A stretch of 64,000 nt of DNA from Gymnorhina tibicen (Eukaryota > Chordata > Aves > Passeriformes > Artamidae). The stretch is from NCBI GenBank assembly GCA_013399875.1, contig VXAZ01003895.1, positions 5,704-69,703 on the forward strand, in the 5' to 3' direction. Shown in pieces: positions 12,081-25,173 of this stretch (the stretch's first letter is position 1; each line of letters starts with the position of its first letter). The notes under the pieces were generated by a model. That model was not told the origin of the DNA, did no database searches, and saw nothing but the letters and a program-made list of their open reading frames with translations. Made by a program: the position numbers and the translations under genes.

Positions 12081-13426
12081 CTGCAACAACAGATGATGCT
12101 TATTTTATTTCCACAGGATTTTGAATTCATGTACATACTCCCCCATGCACACTGAATAAGAACATGGTCACTCCCTCTCCAACAGCAGCCAGCCCAGCCT
12201 CTGTAAATGAACTGGGAACACAGTATTTTTTGGGTTGCTGCAGAAGTGGCAGAAGACCCACAAGAAGTGACAATCATCTGTCTGTTCCTGTCTCTTGGTT
12301 GTTGGAGGCTGTTGTGCTCACACATCGATTGAGGGATTAGAAGTGGATGCAGATGCAAGGTGAATTTATTTCACAGGCAGTGGATTTCATACCACACACA
12401 CAAATCTTATTAACTCTTCATTGATTATAACACCAGGAGATTAATAGCAGCTCTAAGAGGTATTAAGTAAGCTAGAAGTAGAACAGTTTATGGGGTTCCA
12501 GTACTTTTTTTTCTTTTTACATTTAGTTAGAGAAGATTACTCTCATGAAGGAATGTAAGCTAGAGCTTCCAAAACCAAATTCTGAAGAGAAAGTCTCCCA
12601 TTGTTTCATCAGAATGACCAAAGGCCAATATTTTGGATGGCCAGACACCAAGTGGACTTCTACAGAGCCTGTTGTTAGCTCAGCATTATTTATTGATTGT
12701 TTACATCATGGGAAAAATATTTTCATTATTACATTTCCAGATTAAACAAGGTGGGATGAATTGCATAACTGTTTGAGGTCAGTGACAGTATTGAAAATTA
12801 TCCTGACAGGCTACAGAAATAATATGAAAAAATAGATAAAACTTTAGAGAAACAAGTGCAAATAGTCAAATTAAAAAGATCTAATCAGCCAAATGCAGGG
12901 AGGACGAGTAACAGCTGGCTAGGTATTGGTTCTGTAGGAAAGGATCTATCAATTATAGTAAATTAGAAGCTGAATACCAATCAGACTAAATTTCCTAAAA
13001 TAAAGTTGTCATCCTGAGATGTGCACAGAGCAGGGTAATTGTAGAAACTTTATCTTTAGGCTCTAAGAATCTTTTAAGTAGTACATTTAATATTTATACA
13101 CAATGACTGAGTACAGCTGACCTTGACACTGGGCAGTGGAACAGTTTCATTCCATGCTTTTGATTGTATGAAACTTCCTCTGAAAATAAGAGTTGGATGT
13201 CTACGAAGTCCACACATTCTGGAAAACACTTCTTCAAAACAAGCAAACAAGGAATATAAGAGTTGTTAATAGAGCAAGAGTGTAAAGCATAGACAGTGAT
13301 CAGTTCACCCGTACTGGCAGTAGCCACTGCCCAGAATGTGTCATTTAGGAACAAATGATGGTACTGTAAGGACTCATTCAGCAGCCAGTGCAGTCGACAC
13401 AGGTAGAAATACTGATTTTGTCTCAC
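12081..13426. other. AT-rich spacer and 3' part of an unexplained minus-strand frame
   Basis: Most of this is unremarkable. From 13094 to 13426 the minus-strand open frame that starts at 13558 continues past a good splice donor to a stop, giving 154 codons in total. I recognise no domain in the continuation (it contains SLQYHHLFLND and CFPECVDFVD). By my estimate a frame this long is borderline expected by chance in 64 kb of this composition, so the continuation past the donor is probably intronic or spurious. Confidence 0.4.
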
Positions 13427-13571
13427 CTGTTGAAGACAATAAGCATTCCTAGAATAAACACTGCCATTGCTGACATTTGCCCACCGTTTTGGGGTAAGAA
13501 ATTCTGAGGTGGATCTAAAAGACACATATGCTTCATTTGCTATGGCATTGTGGCTCATGAGGTGTCAAGAG
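13427..13571 (-). CDS. Candidate 5' coding exon, minus strand
   Basis: On the minus strand a run of 12 T's, then CCCTAG, forms a very good acceptor at 13572/13571, and CAACAG|GTGAGA forms a good donor at 13427/13426, bounding 145 bases. All three frames would stop if read through from an upstream exon. However, an ATG at 13558 opens a frame of exactly 44 codons to the donor (MSHNAIANEA...AYCLQQ), leaving a phase 0 boundary. That matches the phase needed by the exon at 986-1091, so it could be an alternative exon carrying the start codon. The ATG context is weak (C at -3, A at +4). It may equally be a non-coding exon or a chance arrangement. No family resemblance was seen. Confidence 0.27.
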
Positions 13572-14629
13572 CTAGGGAAAAAAAAAAAAGGAATCCTGGT
13601 AATTCTTTGTTTAGGAAACAAAGAGTCCCTGAAATGAAAGAATGTGGAAATAAAGGAAGTCTTCAATGCCTGTCCCATCTATGAATTTAAACCCTGTGAA
13701 CTATGCCTTTTAGCTAATGCATCACAGCTCAGCAATAAGCACAGTATTAGCTCATCTTGTATGTTGTGATAGGAAGATGACCTTCCAAAGGTTTCTTAAC
13801 AAAAGAAAAAAAGGCAAGAGAGGGGAGGGNAGTTTAGAGGACATGAAAAGACACTCAAGGAAGATCATTACAGCAGTGTCATTGGTTTATGATAAAGCAC
13901 AGGAGCATGTGGGACTCTGTAAGAGGTGTAACTGCTGGTTGAAGAAGTTTAATGAAGACATTTAGCTTTGGAACTGTGAATCCAGCAAAAAGTAGCAAGG
14001 AGAAAATGTGATTTAGGAGAGTGAAAAAAATCAGAAACAAAAGATCTGCTAAATTAAAGATTTTTAGTTGTGGGTATTGTGTCTAGCAGAGACAATCATG
14101 CTTGAAATGCCCCCACAGTAACTTCCATCCTTAGTTCACTGGAGAGAATATAGGGATAATGCAAGAATTCAGTGAGGTGCCTCACAGATCTGCATTAGAT
14201 CCACTTTAAGCAGAAGATACAGCTATAACATCCTTGCTACAGCCATTGCCCATTATTCATTGGCTTATACATCTTGCTCACGGCTGTGCACTCTTTGCTG
14301 TGTGATGCCTAATAGCTGCAATCATTGCATACAATGGGGCCCCAGCTAAAGGAGTAAGGAGAGCACATTCTTTACTGACATTTGTCCATTTAGCACAGAA
14401 GCTTATTTTCTGTTTAATGTGTATGCATTTTCAGTACTTATGCACAAATGAACAGTTAATGAAAACAAGTGTAGTAAGAAAATCGTGAGGTTTTAGCAAG
14501 TGCAGGATATCAGCACAGCTCTAATGGAACAAGTATTAGCTGTTCACCAAAAAGCTTTTAGCTCTATTATACACAAGCCATTAGATACTGATAAAGTTTT
14601 GACTATTATCTTGTCTCCATCAACTAACT
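13572..14629. other. AT-rich spacer with one ambiguous base
   Basis: No gene or repeat recognised. There is a single N at 13830 in a purine-rich run, so any frame crossing it (for example the short plus-strand one at 13717-13965) is unreliable. Confidence 0.5.
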
Positions 14630-14839
14630 TGAACTTCTTTATTATAAGAGTGGTGAGGCTCTGGAACAGGTTGCCCAGAGAAGCTGTCGCTGCCTATCCC
14701 TGGAACTGTTCAAGGCCAGGTTGGACGGGATTTGGAGCACCCTGGTCTAGTGTAAGGTGTCTTTGCCTGAGGTAGGGGGAGTGGGACTGGGTGATCTTTA
14801 AGGTCCTTTCCAAACCAAACCATTCTATGATTCTATGAA
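14630..14839 (+). mobile_element. CR1 3' end, plus strand
   Basis: The segment matches the CR1 3' region in order: GTGGTGAGGCTCTGGAACAGG, TTGCCCAGAGAAGCTGT, CCCTGGAACTGTTCAAGGCC, GGGTGATCTTTAAGGTCC, TTCCAAACCAAACC and two terminal 8-mers ATTCTATG at the right edge. It is severely 5'-truncated, the usual outcome of target-primed insertion, and has no coding capacity. Confidence 0.95.
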
Positions 14840-15869
14840 CTTCAATTTGTAATATAAATAGTTTAAAATATGTGTTTAAAATATGTGCTTTGATCCCAGC
14901 TTTTCAAGTAGAGGCCATTATAAGCATCTGGCATTCTCTGGTGTACTCTGGGTTTTGTATCTGCTGTCAGATAGTCACTGAAACTTTCTATTTTATATGA
15001 AATCTTATAAGCATATGCAGTATTTCAGGATATTTCAGACAGTCTACAGTATCTAAAAACTAATCTGCTACAAGAATAATATTTTTTTTTTAGGTACGTA
15101 TATTTGGACGGGCAAGGTAATTCTCTTAGTTTCATACTCTGTACAAGTTTTAGTCTTTCTTGCAAACTTAAAAAACAGAATATCAAACAACTTTGCTGAA
15201 ACACATAATAGCATAAGCGGAGGACAATTCCCAGAGAAACTGAGGTGCTGTCTACCCTGACAAAATACCCTAGTAGTAAGGTTATTTTTAAGCAGTTATT
15301 AGTTCTACGCATGTTCAGTACGACCAGGGCAGAATACATCCCTTTCAATACTACTGATTTTAGGGCTTGTCAATACTAATTACTTTGTCCAGAGAGTGCA
15401 GAGGTAGATGAGAAGCTTATGACTCCTACTTACCAAGAGAGGTGATAGCTTATTCTTGGCACTGCTACTAACTCTGATGCCCACACAGATTCATGAGACC
15501 AATTTAATTAGATATGAATTATCGAGGGTTCTCAATTGTTTACTTCTTACAGGTCAGGCAACTAGTAAAAAGGCTGCCTCCTGCACAAAAATTACTTGCC
15601 ATTTTTGGTTTTTTAAATGGGACTCTTTTTTTTCAGAAGAACTTGTTTAGTAAATAGCTAAAATAGGATGAAGCTATGGTTTCAACAATGAGCTGAGAAC
15701 CCCAGCTTGCATTATGACAGATATCCTCATTGCCTCCTTCTCAGTTTTATGACACAAAGCCTATAGGAACATGTATGACAGTAAAGGGCTAAGGAACATC
15801 AAAATAATCTTTAAATCTCTTACTAAACTGCATTTCTTTTCTTCTTTAAAAACCTTAAACAAATTGTGT
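14840..15869. other. AT-rich spacer
   Basis: A perfect 2 x 13 bp tandem repeat of GTTTAAAATATGT lies at 14861-14886, just after the CR1 tail. On the minus strand a good donor-like site (CTCTTG|GTAAGT) occurs near 15429, but I found no convincing acceptor upstream of it. On the plus strand there is an acceptor-like CTTCTTACAG at 15551 with no matching donor. Nothing else was recognised. Confidence 0.45.
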
Positions 15870-16142
15870 GAAGCAGTATCTTCTGCTCTGACTGAGCAGA
15901 CTCACTGGGGCACCATGAGGGCTGCAGGTCCTCATGGGCTGGGGCCATTGCAGGTGTCCCCATGTCCCATGCCCCAGCCAGGAGCAGCTGTGGGCTCCAG
16001 GGCAGTCCCAGCCCCAGGCATTGGGCACTTCCCACAGGGCGACTCTCAGGGCGAGGAAGTGGAGCCTGAGCCCATGGCTCAGTTCCTCCATAAACGTGGA
16101 CACATGGCACTGCACAGGCCTGAGTGGTTGCACCTGAGTTAA
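15870..16142. other. GC-rich block of unknown origin
   Basis: About 270 bases of markedly higher GC (repeated CCCAG, GGGC and CATGGGC words) sit in AT-rich flanks. All strands show open frames (67 to 123 codons) because stops are scarce in this composition; none resembles a family I know. It could be an LTR or repeat fragment like the block at 9131, or an old processed sequence. No splice sites, poly(A) tail or terminal repeats were seen. Confidence 0.4.
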
Positions 16143-18119
16143 GCCTCTTATTTAAAACTCTTTAGAGCAACACCAAAATATTATGGAAGTTTACAATCCA
16201 CTACACTATTCTATAGGGTTAGTATTTTCAAACCACATGAAAACATGAACTTATCAATACTTCTGATAAAAATCCAGAATAAAAGGTAGATGGGTGTACA
16301 CACTGAGGAAAATCTATTTCCAAATTTTTGTTTGATTTTCTGAATCAACAGAGTCCTTATTTCTAACACTACTTTTACTCTTTCCTCCATCATGCTTCAT
16401 AAGCTGAGACAAGACTTGTACCAAGGATCTTGTGAAGGACTAGTCTGACAGCAATATCAGCATATTCTCTTATAGTGGAGAGCTGAAGCACTACTCAGGA
16501 GCTAGGAGAATTAAAAGCATTAACCACATTCAAGAAAGAAACATATTTTCTCCACCCTGTGTCAGGAAGTATGATCTAAAGGACAGAAGTTCCCAAAGCA
16601 GAGTTAAAAAACACTTGTTTGAAGAAAAAGACAAAGACACCCCCTCCTCGCAAAAAATCTATAGGACTTGTAAAGGCTGAGAGGAAGAACGCTAACAGCA
16701 AAGGGACAAATACAGCAGAATCAGAGGAGGAGCAGATGGAGGCTTGAGGCACTGCTGCAGACACTGCAGAGTCAAACAGGAGTCTTAAAACATTGTCTTG
16801 CTCCATCACTCCCTGCCTGTGGTTCCCTTCATCCTGTGTATGCATTTTGTGCTAGTTAAGAAATTCTAAATGTTGTATTTTCTTTGCCAGCATTGTGGTG
16901 CATCTCCCAAGACAGGACAACAGGGATAAATGTGGTGGTGTGGTTAAGAAGCTTTGCAGAAAGTTCTAAAGAGAGGATGAAAGGCAGGAAAGTCAGGTTG
17001 TAATACCTCACTTTAAATGAAGTGGCTAATTAGCACTGCATGAAACAGAAGGCCCAGTAGAAGTCAATGCAAGATGCCATTCAGACTCTTCAAGTTTTAA
17101 ACACAGAGACTTAATACAATGAAACTCTACAGCAGTTTGACAGGTGTCCACCAAAAGAAATCTAACTTCAATTTTCACAGGTAGATTAAAAGATTGATTT
17201 GTTAAAGTAAAACAAGTCAGATCCAACATGAAGATTATAGTGTAGGTACATCCTTACGCTTACTTTATTAAATATTTGTCCTTCAAGCACATTGAAGGAA
17301 CTTCCCTTGATTCCCTTGATTTTAACTCTTAATTTTTTCCTGGTTTGATTCTACAGTTGAAAAACATCTACTGAGCAGTTCTACTTCCACTTTTGCCTCT
17401 ACCTGCCTTTGGGCCAGCACTAAGCATACATTTATTTCACTGAACTGTGTGAGCATGCTGTAAACAAGGAGTATTCAAGGAAGCATCAGATGACGTGGGA
17501 GAGAAAGAAGAGATGAAAGCAGGTAGCAGAGCTACAGACATCACCACTTAGGTCTGCTAGGACTCACTGAAACCCCGGTTTAACTTGCTTACAAAGTTCA
17601 TGATGCCATCCTTTTATCTTGCTGACTACCCTGAGCTACTGCAATGTCTGAGTATAGCTTTGCATCAGCAAAGCAAGTTAGGGGAGTGGGCAATGCATTT
17701 GTTACTCTGGATTAATATCCTGGGGTATCAGGCAGCAATGAACTGTCTGTATAGCTCACAAACAAGTAGCTAACTTCAGATAAAACAGTCACCCCAGAAG
17801 AGAATTACATTTTCAGCTAGCTGAGAGGTCCTGACCCCATACATACAAAAAGAACTCTCCCCAAATATCCTGTGTTTGTGAAGCACAGTTTCTGAATTTA
17901 AAAGACTGCATTTGAACCAACAGAGCAAAGACCTTCAGTACGAATTTAAGGGCATGTTTAATAAGACTTTTACTAAACAAACTAAATTTTAGCTTGGTTA
18001 GTCTACAGTATTCCCATTTTGTAAATAGATGACGCAAAGTATTTTTCAATAAAAGTGGCCTAAAGAAATTTTGTAATCGTATGAACCAGACCAAATCAGA
18101 ATGCTGTCAATGTCATGGG
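16143..18119. other. AT-rich spacer, nothing recognised
   Basis: I found no repeat tail, structured RNA or splice-bounded segment. Short frames such as 16576-16845 (minus, 89 codons) run through homopolymer-rich sequence and look spurious. Confidence 0.5.
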
Positions 18120-18710
18120 TTTTTTTTTACTTTTAAAAAGTAAAAATAAAGAGATAGCTCTGACCTGCTGGTCACACTTTTTCTTGATACAGCCCAAGAC
18201 AGTTGGCTTTCTGCACTTTTTAAGCACACAATAATAGCACATGTTGAGCTTCTCATCAAGCAACAACCCCAAGTCCTTCTCCTCAGGGAAGCTCTCAGTC
18301 CATTCTCTGCCCAGCCTGTATTTGTGCTGGGATTTAGTTGTGCTGCTCTGACCCAGGTGCAGGACTTTGCATTTGGCCTTGTTGGACTTCAGTAGGTTTG
18401 CACAGACAGACCCACCTCTCAAGCCTGTCAAGGTCCCTCTGGATGGCATCCCTGCCCTCCAGCATGCTGACCACACAACAGAGTTTGGTATCATTGCCAA
18501 ATTGCTGAGGGTGCTCCCAGTCCCACTGTCGATGTCACCAACTAAGGTGTTAAACAGCTCTGGTCCCAGTACCGACCCCTGAGGAACACCACTTGTCACT
18601 GGTTTCCACCCAGCTGTGAACCACAACCCCTGGAGTGTGGCCATCCAGTCAAGTCCTTATTCACCAAGTGGTCCATCTGTCAAATTCAGGTCTCTCACTA
18701 AAAACATGTA
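18120..18710 (-). mobile_element. CR1 reverse-transcriptase fragment, minus strand
   Basis: A 182-codon frame at 18096-18644 carries the CR1 ORF2 palm region: TSGVPQGSVLGPELFN, then NKAKCKVLHLGQ, EEKDLGLLLDEKLNM and LGCIKKK. The catalytic FADD-type motif expected after the STLS block is absent (LSNLAMIPNS stands there), and the next stretch reads out of frame relative to CR1, so the enzyme is broken. DNA similarity extends upstream to about 18710 (the CR1 block just before the palm). No CR1 3' UTR or terminal 8-mers are seen at the left end, so the copy is truncated at both ends. The plus-strand frame at 18367-18582 is its antisense shadow. Confidence 0.93.
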
Positions 18711-21700
18711 TTTAGACAGGTAATAGAGATTGTTGCATGTATCTACGGTTGTTACTGCTGTAAGAAGTATTGGCATGTGTCAATACTTACAATAAAAGTA
18801 AGCTACAAAAACTTTACTGTAATAATTTAATAATTCCTTTACTGATATATTGCCTACAGAATTATTAAAAATATATACTTGAAATAAAATTGACAAGATT
18901 TTTTTATTGGATTTACCTTAGCTGGAATATTTTGTGCATCTCTTCCTCTAAACTGTACATTAAATGGAAGCTTTGCAATTATGTCCACATATTATCTTCT
19001 CTGGTTTATAATCCACACCAATTTGCTAATCATTTTGTCTCCCCACTGTGAAAAAAAACAGTATTACAGCCAAGAAAGCCCTTCCTCTGACTGTTGCTAG
19101 TTTAAAATTATTTGTTTTACAATTTCGTCAACAGGGTTAATTCTCCATTATTTGTGAACACATATAATTCCCAATGGCAGTTTTTTAGATAACAGGGATG
19201 ACTTCCTTCAAATTGTAGTCCCTGTTCATCCCAAGTAGTTGGAAGTTTGGACTGAAGAAGAGCAGATTGTAGGTCTCATTTAAATTCATTAATGCTGTTA
19301 TGAAATCATTTAGCTGTTTTATGTATTACAGCAGCTGCTAGTGTAGCTTAAAATAAAATGGAAAGGGACCATTCTGCTTTCAATAGAACAGTCTTTATGG
19401 GCATGAATTTGGTAAAGACATCATGCTGTCTTTGATGACTGTTCCCTGGATGACTATCTCCCTAACAACAGATGATGCTTGTGTGATATTGTCTGAAACA
19501 AAAGGGCTTCAGTTTGTAATCCTACTCTCAGCCGAGTCTGATTACCAAAACAGGCAAGACAAGGAGCCAGAGTACTGAAAAGAGTTATCCTCTCACCACC
19601 ACTCCCAAACTAGATCCAAGGATCTTTCTCAGAAGAACCACACCACTTATTAAAATACAAGAGACCAGTTTTAGGATTAATAGAACTCTCTTGTTTTCCC
19701 TTGCACTTTTTTTAAAGGTAAATTGTTTCCAAGAATATGAAAATTCTTGTTTTGTTCCTAGAAGCTGAAGCACTCACCAAAGTCTCTGAAGACAATCATG
19801 TATAAATTCCACCGGAATAAACTCTCACTTTGGATGAGAGCATAGACATAAAAACTCAAGGACTTCTTCATCATTTATTTTCTTTTTCTTTCTTTTGCAA
19901 TTATTTCTTCTCAAATGCATTTTTTTCCCAGGTTTGCTACCCTTCACTAAAATCAGGAACCTGGTAAGAAAACAATGCTTTAAACATATCAACAGCACAT
20001 ATTAATGTTTTTCTGGAAATCTAAATATTTCCTTCACTCATTACAGCTCATATAGATCCAAAGATATACTTTCAAGCCACTAGCTCATAGGTCAGTTGCT
20101 GAGTACCGCTCCAAATAAATATAACATAGTGTTTATTATTTAATATATTAAAAAAAAATAATTTGTTGATTTCTCTAAGGGCCTCTATGCAGAACATGAA
20201 GGGTAGACTTGGAAAGAGAGTGGAAATACTCTCTGATAGCTAAACAAAAAATGGTAAATTAAAAAAGGAAAAGAATGAAAAATTTAAAAAAACACTAACA
20301 AAAAACCCTGAACAAAAATATTTGCCAGCTTCATGCTTATTCAAAGGTTGGAAAACAAAAGCAAAGCTTATTTGAATATATTCTGAAATATGGCCCATTG
20401 TGAGGGACTGAAAGGAGTTAATGAAATTTAATAATTAACTTTCATAGGAGATGTAAGACCGTGCCTTTAGATTTTTATACTTTAGGCAAAAAATCGACAA
20501 GGCACAGATCTCTCTGAGAACCCACCTAGAGATTCCATTTTCATAAAAAAATACATTTGTCAAACAGCATCGCTTATTTTTAAGGAAAGAACAATGAGTC
20601 ACTTAGGAATCTGAACTAGAAAAGATCAGAGTAATAAAGTACTTTCAAGCTCTCACAAGCTTCAGTGTTTGCATATACGACTTCTAGGAAGGTAAACTTG
20701 GAAAATCCTGAATAATTCTGCTACAATGCTGTTTGGAACAATCCCTGACCTTTCAAACAAATCAATTAGTTATGAAAGTGTGAATGCTTTGTTTACAATT
20801 GCACCTACATTTTTAGGAAGTGCTAGAGTAAACATAATTTTGGTGTTTAATACCAGCTTAATAAATTCTGAGTGATACAGCAGAAAGGACAAGAGAATAA
20901 ATTTGCCAAAATTGTAATTAAACGCTAATGTGTTTTAAGATTCTAGAAGTGACTTAAGTGTGTGTGGAAAGAAGAGATATCAAATTACAAAAGGATGTCA
21001 TCTGTCAAATCCACTAGGGCCCAAGGGGAGGGATGTGCTGAGAGTTGCAGGGAATATCCATTACAGTGCATCATTCCTTGCAGGCTGTGCTATGGAATCA
21101 GCAAGAAAGCACCCTGACCTTATCTTTTAATACATGGCATAATTCTGAGTACACATTCTCTGCTACAAATGGAAGAGGATTTTTAGATTCATGTTTGATT
21201 GCCAAATTTTCACCTGAATTTAGGAAAGATGTGTTCATTTAAAATAATAACAATAAAAAAGAAAGTTTCTTTTCTTTTTATTAACTTAACTTACTAACTT
21301 CTTAACATCTTAACCTTTTATTCCCTATTCCTGCTTGTTAAAATGAAAATTAATAAATGCTGAATTGTTTCATGTTTAGGATGACAGAAAGATTTCGTTT
21401 TAATTTCTCATAAAATTGTTCATATACACTCATCACGTATTCATTTTAACATTGAGTGTTTCCCTGTTTTCCTGTGCTATAAGATTTATTGAACATCTTT
21501 TCAATTAAAAAATACAAAGTACCTATATTCTGGGTATTTCTAGATAGAAGATATTTACTATATATGTGTAAAATAAGAAAAGTGCATGAGCTAAGTGCTC
21601 ATCTCTTTAATTTGCTGATACTCAGCACTAAAAGACACAGTCAACAGTAGAAACTGGAGTGAACAGAAAAACTCTGTACTCAGAATTTGCTTGATCTGTT

Positions 21701-24678
21701 CCTTCACCATTACAAAGGGCAGAACAATGGGCTGGCAAAGTATAAATCTGTCAGCTCACAGCAACTGTCCTCAAGGGAATTAAGAATGACCTCCAAAGCA
21801 TGCCTTATTCCTAGATAGTCCCTGCTAAACTGAAATAATGTTATGCCATTTTAACAACCCAAATCACATTTTGTATTTCTTCTTCCACACAGCAATAAAA
21901 AGAATATGAAAATTACTGGGCTAAGCTTTCAGGAAATCACCAGTGACCCACTTTAAAAAAGAATGCTGCCACATTGTCTTGAAATGATTGTTGAGCTTAG
22001 AACTTCGAGTAACTGAGGTGATTTTTCTAAGGAAATGTTAGTTTAAATTGCTAAGCCCACTGAATACCCACCAATCGTTAAAAGGTTTTTTTAATTTAAT
22101 GACATTATTTATCCACACTATGAAATGTACTTGGCAGCAGATTTCTAATGTTTAAAAGATACACATCTTCTCATAAAAGCAGAGAATAATCTCCTGACAT
22201 AGAAAATGTCTGACTTTTATACTAGCGGCTGCATACTCCTTCAAGGGCTATTGCAGAAGAATGAGACTGAAGAAATCTAATCTAATAACAGGAACAAAGG
22301 AGACCAGCTGGAATCATGACATTCCATAGACTTTTTCAAAGTGCTTCTTTTCACAGGATTATAAAACAAAATGAAATAAAATAAATGCAATGCAGAGAGG
22401 AAATGCTAGTCTTTTTAAAGTATAATTTCTATGGCAGCACTAACAATAGCTGTTCATTTCAAAGAATAAATAGTTTCTAGGCAATCTGATTTTGCTAATT
22501 CTTTTTTATTTCTTTTCCAAAGAAGATCATTATGTCTTTACACTCCTGCAGCAGATTAAAAATAGTAGAAAAACATGTCCTTAGTATACCGAGGTTGGCG
22601 TGGTAGAGCAGTTGAGATGTTTCACCAACACCATCTCTTTGGTGACCTCTGGATAATATATTCTTCTAGGATAGGCACCAATATCAATACATTCCTCTAC
22701 AGAATGCCATACAGCAAATTTCTTGAGTGCATTCCATTTTCTTTCATTTACATGGGAATTCGAAAAGAAAGATTTGCTTCTGCTCTCCCTGTGTATTGTC
22801 CCAAGGACACAAGAAAATGAAAATAATGTTAAAATAGCTAGACCTCCCTGCCCACTTTTAAAAAACTGAGACTTTTCAATGGGAGTTGAGTATTTCTGAA
22901 GCTCAGTAGAATATGAGATTCTCCAGCAGCTTTGTTAGTTCCTAACCTAGAGGAATAAACTGCACACATTTCCAGGAGATTTTTGTAAATGAAGGGCTGC
23001 TTCCCAGCTCCTGGGCGAGCAGTTCTCTTCTTGATTTCTGGCTATCTTACTTAAAACTTGTTTCTATGAAATACAGTTATTCCTGTACTCCCCAAACCTT
23101 TCCACTCCCAGCCTGATATCCCTGGTAGTATGTGTCCCATGGGTTAGTGCAAGATAATCATGCTGCTCCGTAAAATACTGATGAAATGGAGATGGACCAG
23201 AAGAGTAAAATCCCGTCAGAAGGGATATACTTGTCATAGAGGCAGGAGGCTTATAAACTGTATTTAACTATCTGGTATATAGTTGAGAAAAGCTACATCA
23301 GGAGCACAATCAAGCATTTAAGCATTTTCAGCCCTTTGCCCAGTGCCATGTGTCTCTGTACAACGTTAGACATTCACAAGTTAACATCCTGTCCATACAG
23401 AAGTCCAGTCCACAAAATATAACATTTTCTTTCATTTACTTCTCATCAAGTAGGCTGATATTCTAAGATTTATAATGTGATGCTAATTTTTCTTAGTAGA
23501 AATGTGGAAAATTATATTCTTTTAAAAAGTATATTACTTTCTTTTCTATCCACTCCCTCTTAAAGCAGTGAGGACTATTTAGTAGCCACAACTATATTCT
23601 TTTTAAAAAAAAGAAAAATAGAGAAAGAATAATGGGGTAAAAGTAAATAATCTTTCTCAATTTATTCTTGCAGGCCTGTGACATTTATTGAAGTTTTAAA
23701 GGCAAAAAGAGCTCAATCTCACAACCACTACAAAGATAGGAACACTATTTAGGTGAAGTTTGTGGCTGACTTTCATTAAAAAAAAATGCTAAGACTGCAC
23801 TGCTTAAGCAATTCTGCTGGCCACAGTGCCCTGCAAATTATATTTTACAAGCTTTCTAGTGCAGATGAGCCAGAAAAAGTTGTATCAAATTATTTTTAAT
23901 ACACATAAAGGACTCATATTGAACAAATAATAAATGAATCCAAGTGAATGAGACCTGAAGTGTGTAAACAATGTAGTTGAACTATCCTCATACAGTATTT
24001 CTTTCCATGTTCTAGTCAATTTTCTGACTATTATAATAAACTCTTCATGAAGTAAATAAACAGCTAGAAGCTTTTCATTTATTTGTCATTTTATTTTCAA
24101 AAAAGTGTTTAGAGCAATAAAACATTACTGAATTACAGAGGAAAGTACACTGCAGCTATAATAATTCAGATGGGCTTTATCACACCAAGAAAACTAAGTT
24201 AGTTTTGTGGGTAGCAGAACTGCAAAAGAGAAAAGAAGGTTGGTAGTGTCACGTGACATGCAGCAAGGAGTGCAATTTTTTCACCATTGCCCTTATTTGT
24301 AAACTGGCAGTTTCACCTCAGGAAGGTTGTTTCTAATGTGCACCACTGTAAGAGAAGTGTAACACTGAGTTGTTCTTTTTTTCCCTTGTTTGGGGAATGG
24401 AGTAGGGGAACAAGATCTTATCACCTCAGGATAGTCTTGACACATACAGCAGTAATTATGCAGCCTGCTAAATAGACACATGGGCTAAATAGCAGAAAAT
24501 ATGCTGCAGCCAGCTGATATTAAAAATCCGCAGTAGCAAGTCTGCATCTAATGAGGTGACATGTACAAGCTTAGCAAGTATTTGGGTCAGAGTGTTACTG
24601 GTATAAACTTGCCCTATTTTGCTCACTTGCATGGAGCTGCAGAAATTTCTGTGGCAGAGTGTGAGCAGAGGTACATGC
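18711..24678. other. Repeat-poor AT-rich desert
   Basis: About 6 kb without a recognised gene or transposon. A low-complexity stretch around 21265-21320 is made of irregular TTAACTT/TTAACAT units. One short splice-bounded candidate (19932-19963) is listed separately. Frames here are all under 82 codons. Confidence 0.5.
19932..19963 (+). other. Splice-bounded 32-bp candidate microexon
   Basis: The acceptor ATTTTTTTCCCAG|G is near ideal and the donor CCTG|GTAAGA is good. Two of three frames are open (beginning VCYPSLK or LLPFTK). The short length and absence of a partner exon make chance likely. Confidence 0.15.
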
Positions 24679-25173
24679 TCATTTTACAGTGAAGAAATAC
24701 ACATTCGATTCAAGCAGCCATGCAAATACAACAGACGGTTTATAGGCTGACTTTATAGAATATAAATAGACAGTGAAACACTTAATTAAATCTGCTTCCA
24801 TAACATTTTTACTGATGCACTTCTGAATTGTTCTTTTGGAATTGACCAAATCAGGAACGATGTTTAGATTCCCCAACATAATTCCCCTGCATGATAACAC
24901 ATCTTTGCAAGGTAAGGGCACAATGGTTATCTCCATCAGCGGTACATCTCTGTCTAATACTGAGATCCCATATGCTCCTTGTAGCTCCTGCCAAAAATCC
25001 CAGTGTACCGTGGAGAGAAATTCAGCATGGAGAATTGGAGCTCCCAAAGGACAGTGCTTATTACAATAATACTCTGAGGGGAAATGCTTTGTAGAGTTGG
25101 GTATTTGCAGGAAACCACTCATTAACTCAGTTTGTTCAAATAACAACGAAGACACCCCCACTCCCAGCATCAC
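24679..25173 (-). other. Unexplained 164-codon open frame
   Basis: This is the second longest open frame in the window, and the longest outside known transposons. It begins MMLGVGVSS and contains blocks such as ILHAEFLSTVHWDFW and DRDVPLMEITIVPLP. I recognise no domain, there is no signal peptide, and the plus strand is also open for 77 codons across its middle. It lacks a clear splice acceptor at its start and has no upstream promoter features I can name. My estimate is that a frame this long would arise by chance in such a window roughly once in eight cases. It could be a chance frame, a remnant of an old element, or an uncharacterised exon. Confidence 0.2.

Noticed and set aside
13717..13965. 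82-codon plus-strand frame
   Set aside because: Crosses the ambiguous N at 13830 and runs through purine-rich low-complexity sequence.
15422..15480. Minus-strand donor CTCTTG|GTAAGT
   Set aside because: No credible acceptor or clear open frame upstream.
18367..18582. 71-codon plus-strand open frame
   Set aside because: Antisense shadow of the CR1 reverse-transcriptase fragment.
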